Shown here: piece after piece, positions 45,098 through 56,098 of the stretch | Layout: every line of letters begins with the position of its first letter | Position numbering within the stretch: the stretch's first letter is position 1 | Source: Zea mays | Taxonomy: Eukaryota; Streptophyta; Magnoliopsida; Poales; Poaceae | Reading direction: 5' to 3' | NCBI RefSeq assembly: GCF_902167145.1 | Contig: NC_050099.1 | Span: 241,750,588-241,814,587, forward strand | DNA: 64,000 nt | The notes under the pieces: generated by a model | What the model was told of the DNA's origin: nothing | What the model saw: only the letters and a program-made list of their open reading frames with translations | The model's database searches: none | Position numbers and translations under genes: made by a program

Positions 45098-48000
45098 ATG
45101 GCTTCGTTCAACACTCAAGCTGGAGCTGCTTCGGCTTCGAAGCTGGTGCTCCCGATAACAGGCGGTTCTTGCTCAGAGCCAGCTAATAAAAAGCAGAAGA
45201 AGGAGGCTCAGAGAAGGGTGCAGCATGTTGGAGTGCAGGGACCCTTCATTAAGTCAAAATGGTCTCACATTCCAATTACCTTCTCTCAGGAAGATCTTCA
45301 GCTCAAGGACTATCCCCACAATGATGCTATGGTCATTTCTTGTGTGATCAAAGGGTTTCTGGTTCACAATGTCCTAGTTGACACAGGCAGTGCAGCTGAC
45401 ATTATATTTGCCAAAGCCTTCAGACAGATGCAAGAGCCTGAAGACAAGATTCATGATGCTACGCACCCTCTTTGTGGCTTCGGAGGGCGGCAGATTGTGG
45501 CACTCGGGAAGATTACCATGCCGGTAACCTTCGGATTTGTTAATAACACAAGGACTGAGCAAATTGTGTTTGATATTGTTGACATGGAATACCCCTACAA
45601 CGCCATCATTGGTCGTGGTACCCTAAATGCTTTTGAAGCAATTCTTCACCCAGCTTATCTCTGCATGAAGATACCTTCGGACCAAGGGCCTATTGCTATT
45701 CATGGGAGTCAGGAAGCTGCCAGAAGGGCCGAAGGAAGCTGGACTGATTCCAAGGCAATCCATAATATAGATGGAGCTGAAGCTTGTGAACAGTACAAGT
45801 TCAGGAGGGAAAAAGCAGCTTCGGCTGATCAGCCGAAGCCCATGCTGCTGTGTGAGGATATAGCAGAGCAGAAGGTGCTATTGGGCTCGCAATTATCTGA
45901 AGATCAAGAGAAAACCTTGATAAGGTTTTTATTCAACAATAAAGATGTTTTTGCATGGTCAGCCAATGATCTTTGTGGAGTGAATCGGGATGTTATTGAA
46001 CATTCGCTTAATGTTGACCCATCCTTTAGACCCCGCAAGCAGAGGCTTCGGAAAATGTCTGATGACAAGGCCGAAGGGGCTCGCAACGAAGTAAAAAGAC
46101 TCCTAAGTGCAGGAGTTATCAGAGAAGTGAAGTATCCAGAATGGCTAGCTAACACTGTTATGGTGAAGAAGGCCAATGGAAAGTGGAGAATGTGTATTGA
46201 TTTCACAGATCTCAACAAGGCTTGTCCGAAGGATGAGTTCCCGCTGCCAAGGATAGACTCTTTAGTTGATGCAGCAGCTTCTTCGGAACTCATGAGTCTC
46301 CTGGATTGTTACTCAGGCTATCATCAAATCTGGATGAAAAAGGAGGATGAGCCGAAGACTAGTTTCATAACCCCAAGTGGTACATATTGCTATCTTCGGA
46401 TGCCTGAGGGGCTTAAGAATGCTGGAGGGAGTTTCAGCAGGATGACTGCGAAGGTTCTCCAATCTCAGATAGGCAGAAATGTGTTGACCTATGTTGATGA
46501 CATTATTGTAAAAAGCACGAAGCAAGAAGACCATATTGCTGATCTGCAGGAGACCTTCGCCAGCTTCAGACAAGCTGGTCTGAAGCTGAATCCAGAAAAA
46601 TGTGTCTTCGGAGTAAAGAAGGGTAAGTTCCTTGGATGCTTGGTTTCAACAAAGGGAATTGAAGCTAACCCAAATAAAATCGAAGCTATACTTCGAATGG
46701 AGCCACCAACCACAAGAAAGGGGGCCCAAAGATTGACAGGAAGACTGGCATCTCTTAACAGATTTATATCCAGATCAGCGGAAAGAAATCTACCCTTCTT
46801 CGAGGTGCTAAAATCAGCTGAAGTCTTTCAATGGGGCCCAGCTCAGCAAAAAGCTTTCGAAGAACTCAAGCAATACCTGATAGATCTAACAACATTAACT
46901 CCACCAATGCCAGGGGCTCCTCTGTTGTTGTATGTGGCAGCTTCGCACTCAGCAGTAAGTGCGGCACTTGTGCAGGAGAAGTTTGATGGACAAATCAAGA
47001 AGCAGGTCCCAGTATATTTTGTATCTGAGGTCCTTAGTGTCTCAAAGAAAAATTATACAGAACTGGAGAAGGTGTTGTATGCCGTTCTAATGGCATCCAG
47101 GAAGCTTCGGCATTATTTTGAGGCATATAATATTATTGTTCCTTCTTCGCAGCCGTTGAAAGATATCATGAGAAATAAAGAAGCTACTGGCCGAATTGGA
47201 AAATGGGCTGCGGAGCTTAATGAATTTTACATTGATTATGTGCACAGATCCTCGATCCAGTCTCAAGCATTGGCAGATTTTATTGCCGACTGGACGCCAG
47301 GGGCTCAGGGCGAAGAAGCGAATAAAGATGCCGAAGCATGGACAGTGTTTTGTGATGGCTCCTGGGGAACCTTCGGAGCAGGAGCAGCTGCTGTTTTGGT
47401 TTCACCGACCAAGGTTAAAACTTGCTATGCAGCAAGACTGGACTTCAGCTGTACAAATAATATTGCTGAGTACGAAGCCCTGCTCCTGGGACTTCGGAAA
47501 CTAAAGGCGATGGGGATCAGGAGGGCGATTCTTAAAACTGATTCTCAGATTGTTTCGGGTCATATTGACAAAAGTTGCAAGGCTAAAGACCCGAAGCTTG
47601 AAAAATACCTAGACACAGTCCGAAGGATCGAAGCTTCCTTCGAAGGATTTTCTGTCAAGAATATCCCTCGAGGGCAAAATGAACATGCTGATTTGTTAGC
47701 CAGGTCTGCAGCATAGGGGCTGCCGCTACCTTCGGATGTATTCTTCGAAACAATAAAGGCACCTTCAGTGGAGTTACTTGAAAGAGCAGTTCTTACTATT
47801 TCTCCTGTGTACAGTGAAGATTGGAGAACTGAAATAATTTCTTACCTTCAGGGCAACTTCCTATCAGATGACGAAGCTTATAATAAAAGAATAGAGGCAA
47901 GAGCTCGTCCGTATATCATTATAGAAGGGGAGTTATACAAGCATGGAGTTTGTGCCCCGCTGCTCAAGTGCTTGTCTAGAGCCGAAGGTATAGAGTTGAT

Positions 48001-49051
48001 GAAGGAGATACATGCAGGCCTTTGTGGATCCCACATCGGATCCAGGCCGTTACTTGGAAAAGTGTTCCGTCAAGGATTTTATTGGCCGAAGGCAGCTTCG
48101 GATGCAGCTGAGTTAGTTCAAAAGTGCGAAGGTTGTCAGAAATGTGCAAGAGATCAAAAGCAACCTTCGTCTTTGACACAGCTAATACAACCCATCTGGC
48201 CATTACAAAGGTGGGGCCTCGATTTGCTGGGCCCATTACCACCGGCTCAAGGCAATCTGAAATATGTTGTAGTTGCTGTGGAATATTTCTCCAAGTGGAT
48301 TGAGGCGAAGCCATTAGCTACAATAACTTCGGCCACTGTCCAAAAATTTTTCTGGCAGAATATTGTCTGTCGCTTCGGAGTGCCGAAGGCTATAACTGTA
48401 GATAATGGAACACAATTTGACTCCGAAGAATTCAGAAATTTTTGTGATCGAATTGGCACGAAGATCCACTTTGCGTCAGTCAGGCACCCGGAGTCGAATG
48501 GGCTTGTTGAAAGGGCCAACGGCATCATTATGACAGGAATAATGAAGCTAATCTTTAATCAACCAAGGGGAAAGTGGCCAGATCAGCTTACCAAAGTGGT
48601 ATGGAGCCATAACACAACAACATCAAGATCTACAGGCTTTACCCCATTTAAGTTGTTATTTGGTGACGAAGCAATAACCCCGGAAGAAGCCAAAGCTGGA
48701 TCAATAAGAGTGGTAGCTTCGGCAGAATCAGGTCCCGAAGATACTTGTCTCGTGGAAAAAGATGCTTTAGAAGGGATCAGGCTTCAGGCCGTGGAGAATA
48801 TCAATAAGTACCAGGCTGAAACAGTTAAATGGCGAGATAGAAAGGTCCGGCTAAAAAATATTGAGCCAGGACACTTGGTGCTTCGGAGAGTGGCCAATCC
48901 GGATACAGTGGGCAAATTGCAACTGAAATGGGAAGGGCCTTTCTTAGTAGCATCTTCGTCAAGGCCTGGTTCGTACAGACTGAAGGACATGGATGGCAAT
49001 GAAATTCCAAGATCTTGGAATGCGGATGAGCTTCGGCGGTTTTATGTATAA
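45098..49051 (+). pseudogene. Tat-2 gag-truncated pol (protease, RT, RNase H, second RNase H, integrase), one in-frame stop
   Basis: ATG 45098 gives about 13 residues that then join directly to the ITGGS block at the gag/protease junction. About 480 gag residues seen in Tat-1 are absent, without loss of frame. Protease VDTGSAAD lies near residue 95. RT spans about residues 300-500, with YVDDIIVKS near 463. RNase H is about 560-700. The second RNase H is about 745-872 (FCDGSWGTFGAG, NNIAEYEAL, KTDSQIV). TAG at 47714-47716 falls between this domain and integrase. The frame is then open again, with WGLDLLGPL, TVDNGTQFDS and NGLVERANG of the DDE core, to TAA at 49049-49051. Confidence 0.9.
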
Positions 49052-49241
49052 CTCGATGTAATTTTGACTTTTCTTTTCTTTTTCATGGCACCCTTTTCCT
49101 TTCTAAAGGGGGAGAAAGGTTTTTAATGGGGCCATCTTATGTAATTTCCTTTTTAGTTTTATAAGAGCAAAATCCCCCAAAGAATGTAAATGTAAAAGCT
49201 GAGAGCGCACCATCGAGTGCCGAAACTAAAAAAGAGAAGAA

Positions 49242-49502
49242 GCTCCAAAGACGTCCCTAAGGGGATGCAGAGCTCACAGCGAAAAGTCAACGCTGATTCC
49301 GCCGAAAGTAAAAGGCGAAGAAGCTCCAAAGTCGTTCCTAAGGGAATGCAGAGCTTATACCGTCTAAGTAAAAGACGAAGAAGCTCCAAAGACGTCCCTA
49401 GGGGGATGCAGAGCTTACAGCGAAAAGTCAACGCTGATACTGCCTAAGTAAAAGGCAAAGATGCTCCAAAGTCGTTCCTAAGGGAATGCAGAGCTGACGT
49501 GT
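49242..49502. repeat. Higher-order tandem repeat (A-B-A-B) downstream of Tat-2 pol
   Basis: Units begin GCTCCAAAG(A/T)CGT at 49242 (A, 81 bp), 49323 (B, 60 bp), 49383 (A, 80 bp) and 49463 (B, partial). A units carry a CGAAAAGTCAACGCTGAT insert that B units lack. The higher-order period is 140-141 bp. Confidence 0.88.
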
Positions 49503-49683
49503 GTTTTGCTCCTAAGAAAATGATGGATGAGTGTGGCTTCGGATATACGCTTCGGACATTCATTTGCACATTACATTACATCATGGCATTTGCATACATA
49601 AGCATTCATTCATAGCATTTATGTACCAAAGTGGTTGCTTCGGCAAAAAAGAGAATTGGTTTTTTATGAATCGTTGTGTAAAA

Positions 49684-49885
49684 GTAAAAGCTTCGGCAGA
49701 AGGAAGAAGTAGTCTTTTATGTTTTGCTATGTAAAAGCTTCGGCAGAAGGAAGAAGTAGTCTTTTATGTTTTGCTATGTAAAAGCTTCGGCAGAAGGAAG
49801 AAGTAGTTTTTTATGTTTTGCTATGTAAAAGCTTCGGCAGAAAGAAGAAGTAGTTTTTTATGTTTTGCTATATGAAGAAAAGCTT
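49684..49885. repeat. 47-bp tandem repeats, about 4.3 copies
   Basis: AAGCTTCGGCAGAAGGAAGAAG recurs with CTTCGGCAG starting at 49691, 49738, 49785 and 49832, an exact 47-bp period. Changes increase toward the last copy. The array lies between the convergent 3' ends of pol and the antisense gene. Confidence 0.9.
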
Positions 49886-50159
49886 TGGCAAAAAGAGGAA
49901 GCGGCCGTTTAGGCTTCGTTGTGTACGAAAAGAAGGGAAGGTGTTTTTTCGCCTTCGGCTCAAAATACTGATTTCGTCCACATCAAAGCGACTCAATCGA
50001 AGGGTAAGAATATATTACAAGGTATGTACAAAGTTCCTTGAGAACAGTTCAATTGTATTTACAAAACTTGTTACAAAAGTATCCTGAGTTTTTTCCTATA
50101 GTACATTTCTACTGATCTTCATTAAGCTTCAGCTTCGGCGACAGTTTCGGCGACATAAC

Positions 50160-53059
50160 TTAGGCATCATTTTCACCTTCGTCATCCTACATAAATCAAG
50201 GAATCGTGAGTAAAAATCAAGTGCAAAGAAAAAGGTAAGTACGGAGTATTATTTCTTACTGGTTCAAGATGACTTCGGGCTTCGTCTCCAGCTTTCTCTC
50301 GACCGCCCTTTGTCCATACCATTTTTATAAATCTATTGGAGATACTTCGGGCGAGGTCGGGCATATCATCCAGGATTGATGAAGATAAGGTGAAATTGGG
50401 CCTGTTGACAACCTTTCCATGTTCGCAGCCAGCTTTCAGAAATGCAGCAGCGGTACCCTGAGAAGCTACCCAGGCACAGAAGTCGCCGTGCCCGGCTATA
50501 ACTTCGTCAAGCTCTTCGATTTCAGCTTCAATATGATCGAAGGCCTGGGGTAAATTTTCCGCCGAAGGGTTAAATTTCCCACTGCTGGCTCCAACAGAGT
50601 AAAATATCTTCTTTAATCGTCCAATACAATTATTGCCAAAGTTCAAGCATTTGTCTTGAAGGCTTGTTAATGCTTTCTTCAATTCTGAGCTGGTCTGGAC
50701 TTCGGCTTTAAGCTTCGAATTCAGTTCTAGCTTCTCCTGATCAAATTGTTTTGATTGATTGATAAGCTTCGAATTTAACTCTAATATTTTAGCCTCAGTT
50801 TCAGCCAGCAAGCCTTCGGTCGATTGGAGCTCGAAGTCTTTCTTTTCAATGATGGCAGATTGCTCTTTTATTTTGCTTTCCAAGTTTTCAATTATAGCTT
50901 CGTGTTTTTTGTCCTCCAAGTCTTGTTGCATCTTCAGAGCTTTGCTCAGTAGCATGCTCTGAACAGAAGCAACTTATGTTAAGTAATATTTTCATTGTTA
51001 ACGGCAATAAAAACTAGAGAAAAAGGTTGTTTACCTTGAAGTTAGAATAAAACAAGCTGCCGACGATATGTTGTCGTCGGTAGCGGCTGATGTCTGTCTC
51101 TAGCTTCGGAAAACCGATACTCTTCGATAGAGTACCGATTACCTTAGCTCCAGTCTGGTCTCGAATACAGCCTAGTTTTTCATCATCTACACCCCCAAAT
51201 AGGAGGGCACCTGACTTGTAGCCGCAAGACTTGGCGTAGTCTTTAAGTTCTTCTATTTCGTCCTTCGTCAGTTTTTGCCCAACTAAGTTCTGGAAAGAGT
51301 AGGCTTCGTCGTCCGAAGGGTCTTCGGCTATTTCTTTTCCTTTCTCAGGCACTGTGGCCATGGTTTTTTCAGTAGTAGCACCAGCTTCTTCCGCAGCCAT
51401 GTCTTCCAAAATCTTGTTGATATTCTTAATCGTGGTTTCTAAGTTTGTATCTTCGGCTGTAGCGGCTTCGGCACCCGCGGCCTCCGAAGCTACGCCTTCG
51501 ACGATTGCTGTACCTTCGGCAGCTGCCGTTTTTTGGATTGATGCCCTTGGCGGCGTCTTGTCGATAACCTCAGTTACCGCAATAATTCTTTGCCGTTTGG
51601 GTTTGTTTATCTTCGATTGATCCGGCTCGTCCACCTTTGCAAAAAGCTTCGTCAGTTGGAGCCCTAATGGACTTAGCTTCGTAGGCATGGGTTCAGTCGT
51701 TACCTTTAAAATTTCCTCCACGTCGCTGGTAGAAGGCGGTGTGGGGGTCCCCTCTTCTTCGGGTGATTTGCGCTTCGGAGCAGATATTTTTCCTTTTTTG
51801 AGAATTTTCTTCTCCTTTGCTGGTCTTTCTTCATCCGTGATCGGAGTTTCGGCTATTCTTTTTCTTTTAAGGCCCTCGGCACCCTTGTTCAATTGTTCAT
51901 AGTCTGGGTATTCGAAGCCTAGGGCGTCAAGCACTCGGTTCAGCCTTCGTTTCGGTCGGGCACCGAAGGCTGCTGTCATTAGTTGATCCTCTTTTTTGGA
52001 GTAATTCCCCAGGATTTCGTTGCACATCACCTCAACAGTGTCTAACCATTCTCTGCAGGGTTTTTTGAAGAACTTCTTGAACTTGAAGTAATAGGGAAGC
52101 CGGACAAGCTCCCCCTTCTTCTTCTCTCCCTCCAGCTTCGGCATCTCCCACTCTTTTAGAGTAGGGAAAACTCTGAATGCCAAGAACTCTTGAACTAGAT
52201 CCCTGGTGCCAATATGTTCTGAGATAATTTCAAATTCACCCAGAGCAGCCCAGGTGGGACCTTTTAGGTCGCCAATGTGGCATTGTGGCCTTGTCTCTCC
52301 GAAGGTTAACTCCAGAGGGCTTTGAACCAATTTTTCTTTGTCTTCATCGACTTTTACATAAAACCACTCAGATTTCCAACCTGCTGGCCATTTGCTTCGG
52401 TAGCTGATGACAGGACACTTTGTTGTCTTCCGGTAGGCAAAATTATAGCAACCGAAATTATCATGAAGCCCATCTTTTCTGGCTTTTGTTTGGTAATGTA
52501 ATTCGTGAGCTCGGCAGAAGCTGTCAGCAAATGGTTCCACAGCTTGGCTTCGGAGGGCCCAGATATAAACATTGAGCCTAACGATGGCGTTAGGAGTCAA
52601 TTGATGAAAGTAGATACCAAACCTCCTTAGTATCTCCGCAACAATACCGTGGAGAGGGAATCTAAGCCCAGCCTTTAAAAAACTCTTGAAAATAACAATC
52701 TCATCCTTCCTTGGCTTCGGGGTGGTTTCTTCTTCCCCGAAGCGGAGTAGCTTCTTCTGGTCCTCTTTGAAATAACCTGCTTTCACCATCTTCGAAAGGT
52801 CAGCTTTTGAAACAGTTGATTTCCCAAAATCTAGGTGACTGGGCTTGCTGGGCGTAGCAAGGTGATAGTCATCTTCGGAGTCAGTCCCTTCAATGTTTTC
52901 TTTTCCTTCGGCAGTTGTTGGGCCTGCTTCAGCAGCAGGCATTTCTTCTGTAGTCAGTAGACCGGAACGTTGCATTGCTTCGGAGATGGGCACAGTGTCT
53001 GAACCTTCGGCTTCGTCTCCCTCACGTACAACTTTGGCAGTAGATCGTATTCTCGCCAT
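50160..53059 (-). CDS. Antisense accessory gene of Tat-2, intact: putative gypsy-type transposon domain plus coiled coil
   Basis: Three exons on the minus strand: 53059-51035 (675 codons), 50958-50260 (233 codons) and 50186-50160 (9 codons with TAA). All introns are phase 0 with GT/AG borders (51034-50959 and 50259-50187), giving 916 residues. Residues 1-100 are acidic. About 110-350 carries the PF04195-like region with FHQLTPNAIV, alignable with the Tat-1 antisense product. Residues 400-620 are Lys/Glu/Ala-rich with basic RPKRRLNR and PKRQRI stretches that could be nuclear signals. Exon 2 begins with a coiled coil of about 110 residues. No enzymatic motif is recognised. It has its own TATA box at 53254-53262. 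It converges on gag-pol and could regulate it by antisense RNA or act as a nucleic-acid-binding partner; both are inference. Confidence 0.8.
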
Positions 53060-53253
53060 TTGATTCTAAGTTTGGGAAGTCAAAAACTTTTTCCTTTTTT
53101 CTCTCTCCGAAGCTCTTCTTTCTGACGAAGCGGACGTTGAGAAGCACCTTCGTTCGATTCTGAGACTTAAGCTTCGGCTATGGTGAAAAATTTTGGCAGC
53201 GAAACAGTGCAAATAGCAATGAATGCTGTGGTAACTTCACACCCACCTGTTTG

Positions 53254-53262
53254 TTTATATAG
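53254..53262 (-). promoter_or_regulatory. TATA box of the Tat-2 antisense gene
   Basis: CTATATAAAC on the minus strand, about 195 bp upstream of the ATG at 53059. It is internal to the element, about 260 bp from the 3' LTR. Confidence 0.7.
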
Positions 53263-53519
53263 TGCTGCAGGTAGGAAGGCGAAGCGGTGGAACTGTTACA
53301 CCAGGCGCGCAGTAACTCATACCCGCTGCGCAGTGGACCGCAAGGATCAAACAGTAACTCTGCAAGGTGGGACCGACACGCGCTCGGAAGTCGGATCGTT
53401 TCTCCGCAACGAGCTCAGGGAAGGTGTTTTTTGGACCTTCGGCTTCCCGAAGCTGAAGAGGCTTTTTTCACGGGTCAAGCTCGTTACGAAGAACGATCTA
53501 GCACCGCGAAAGGGGCTAC

Positions 53520-54106
53520 TGTTGGGGTCGTGCTTCGGTGCGCCGAAGGTCTCACACGAAGAAGCAGCTTCGGCTGAAGTCGTCTCCAAGAGATGGCCGA
53601 AGGTCCCTTTTCATGGAGCTTCGGCGTTTTAAACCGACATAGAGATAGAATGACCTTTTTATACATATAGGTCTGAGTCAATGCTGTAAACTTTCGCAAG
53701 GGGCATAATTGTAATTTGTCACAGGCTGCGACCTGTGCCTATAAATAGATGAACAGTACCTCTGTACTGTTCACGTGAACTTGTCATTTGCTTTCGCGTC
53801 ACGCTTGTACTTTTGCCTTCCGCAGGACCGAAGGTACATTTGTAATTCAAAGTCATTTATATTCATTAGTACAAGTAGAGATAATTCTATGACAATATTT
53901 AAATGTTTATTTCATATTCTATGATTTATGTGAATGCTTCATTCTTCGTTGTTATGCTTACGAAGGTATGTCCTTCGTAACCTTCGTCCGAGATGCTTTA
54001 TATCCCGAAGGGATATATCGTTATGGAGGACGAAGGACCTTAACACTTAACATTTTTTGTGTTGCCTTGTTCTTAATTCTTAGCATTTGAGAACAAGTCA
54101 CCAACA
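53520..54106 (+). repeat. Tat-2 3' LTR (587 bp)
   Basis: Same length and, by base-by-base reading, the same sequence as the 5' LTR. It is preceded by GCGAAAGGGGCTACT, a weak purine tract, and followed by CTGCC. Confidence 0.93.
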
Positions 54107-54300
54107 CTGCCCAAGCGCACGGGGCTGAGACACGGTTGTCCGCCTCGGTAACGCGCAGTTTACCGTGCGGTCATTCGAGCCTGCACGGCCTATCTAAAGC
54201 CTCCACATGCCTTATGCTAAGCAGCGCATGCCTCAACCACTCGCATTAAATGTGGGCGGGTGAGCTGGCTTACACCTGAAGGCTTGTGCCACACACCTTT
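54107..54300 (+). mobile_element. Unclassified LTR remnant, right half
   Basis: Continuation of 43977-44466 after the Tat-2 target copy. It is rich in CCGCCTCGGTAAC-type phrases and ends at CCTTT just before the Huck-like LTR, which therefore landed in the same remnant or at its edge. Confidence 0.5.
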
Positions 54301-56038
54301 TGTCGGGGACCATAATTAGGGGTACCCTCAAGGCGCCTAATTCTCAGCTGGTAACCCCCATCAGCATAAAGCTGCAAAGGCCTGATGGGTGCGATTAAGT
54401 CAGGAATCAGTCCATACGAGTGACTTGACCACGCTTCGCCCAAGCCTAGCCTCGGACAAGGGCAGCCGACCTCGAGGGACTTCCGTCTCGCCCGAGGCCC
54501 CCCATTAACGGCGGACACATCTCAGGCTCGCCCGAGGCCTTGGCTTCGCTAAGAAGCAACCCTGACTAAATCGCCGCACCGACTGACCGAGTTGCAGGAG
54601 CATTTAACGCAAAGGTGGCCTGACACCTCTATCCTGACGCGCGCCCCCCGGCAGAGCCGAAGTGACCGCCGTCACTCCGCCGCTCCACTGACCGGTCTGA
54701 CAGAAGGACAGCGCCGCCTGCGCCACTCCGACTGCAGTGCCACTCGACAGAGTGAGTCTGACAGGCAGTCAGGCCTTGCCAAAGGTGCCATAGGAAACTC
54801 CGCTCCGCCCGACCCCAGGCCTCGGACTCGGGCTAAGACCCAGAAGACGGCGAACTCCGCTCCGCCCGACCCCAGGGCTCGAACTCGGGCTAAGACCCGG
54901 AAGACGGCGAACTCCGCTCCGCCCGACCCCAGGGCTCGGACTCGGGCTAAGACCCGGAAGACGGCGAACTCCGCTCCGCCCGACCCCAGGGCTCGGACTC
55001 AGGCTAAGACCCGGAAGACGGCGAACTCCGCTTCGCCCGACCCCAGGGCTCGGACTAGGGCTAAGACCCGGAAGACGGCGAACTCCGCTCCGCCCGACCC
55101 TAGGGCTCGGACTCGGGCTAAGACACGGAAGACGGCGAACTCCGCTCCGCCCGACCCCAGGGCTCGGACTAGGGCTAAGACCCGGAAGACGGCGAACTCC
55201 GCTCCGCCCGACCCCAGGGCTCGGACTCCGCCCCGGCCTCTGCCGAACGATCTCCGCCTCGCCCGACCCAGGGGCTCGGGCTCGGCCTCGGCCACGGAAG
55301 ACAGACTCGACCTCGGCTTCGGAGGAGCCCCCACGTCGCCCGACCTAGGGCACAGGCCCGCCACGTCAACAGGGAGCGCCATCATCATCCTACCCCGAGC
55401 CGACTTGGGTCACAGAGAACAAGACCGGCGTCCCATCTGGCTAGCTCCGCCAGATGGGCAATGATGGCGCCCCACAAGCTCTGTGACGACGGCGGCTCTC
55501 AGCTCTCTTACGGAAGCAGGAGGACGTCAGCAAGGACTCGACCGCTCCGACAGCTGTCCCTCCGCCAGGCTCCGTTGCTCCTCCGACAGCCACGACATCA
55601 CGCCAGCAGGGTGCCAAGATCTCTCCGGCTGCCACATTGGCATGTACTTAGGGCGCTAGCTCTCCCTCCGCTAGACACGTAGCACTCTGCTACACCCCCA
55701 TTGTACATCTGGATCCTCTCCTTACGCCTATAAAAGGAAGGACCAGGGCCTTCTTAGAGAAGGTGGGCCGCGCGGGGACGAGGACGAGACAGGCGCTCTC
55801 TTGGGGCCGCTCGCTTCCCTCACCCGCGTGGACGCTTGTAACCCCCTACTGCAAGCGCACCCGACCTGGGCGCGGGACGAACACGAAGGCCGCGGGATTT
55901 CCACCTCTCTCACGCCCGTCTCCGGCCACCTCGCTTCTCCCCCCTTCGCGCTCGCCCACGCGCTCGACCCATCTGGGCTGGGGCACGCGGCACACTCACT
56001 CGTCGGCTTGGGGACCCCCTGGTCTCGAAACGTCGACA
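54301..56038 (+). repeat. Huck-like 5' LTR
   Basis: CCTATAAAAGG (55727-55737) is a canonical TATA box, followed by a C-rich leader. An eight-copy 57-bp array lies in the U3 part. CCTTT precedes the LTR, but the second target copy is outside the window and so cannot be compared. Confidence 0.88.
54796..55245 (+). repeat. 57-bp tandem repeats, eight copies, in the Huck-like LTR
   Basis: AACTCCGCTCCGCCCGACC starts at 54796, 54853, 54910, 54967, 55024, 55081, 55138 and 55195, an unbroken 57-bp period with no indels and few substitutions. The 290-codon frame across it is a by-product of the period being divisible by three. Confidence 0.95.
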
Positions 56039-56040
56039 GT

Positions 56041-56058
56041 TGGCGCGCCAGGTAGGGG
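56041..56058 (+). other. Huck-like primer binding site
   Basis: TGGCGCGCCAGGTAGGGG begins 2 bp after the LTR end. It differs from the TGGCGCCCACC site of the other two Tat-type elements here. The priming tRNA is not identified. Confidence 0.75.
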
Positions 56059-56098
56059 CCTGCTGCGTGCTGACGAACAACTTCCCGTCAAGCTCCAG

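Larger units (their letters stand above)
44467..54106 (+). mobile_element. Tat-clade Ty3/gypsy element (Tat-2), gag-deleted, LTRs identical by eye
   Basis: The 9640-bp element has two 587-bp LTRs (44467-45053 and 53520-54106) in which I see no difference. The exact target duplication is CTGCC (44462-44466 and 54107-54111). The primer site TGGCGCCCACC is at 45055. gag is missing. Protease, RT, RNase H, a second archaeal-like RNase H (diagnostic of Tat) and integrase are present in one frame with one stop. Two tandem arrays and an intact, spliced antisense gene follow. Identical LTRs imply very recent insertion despite the defects, so its proteins were probably supplied in trans. Confidence 0.93.

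Noticed and set aside
50182..50259. Extension of the Tat-2 antisense exon 2 to a stop near 50182
   Set aside because: A GT donor after LEP and a matching acceptor give an in-phase third exon, preferred over reading into intron sequence.
54592..55464. 290-residue repetitive ORF
   Set aside because: Follows the 57-bp LTR array; a repeat by-product.
55763..56098. N-terminal extension of the Huck-like gag into the LTR
   Set aside because: The frame is open through the LTR end and primer site by chance. The gag start was placed at the first ATG after the primer site (56099).
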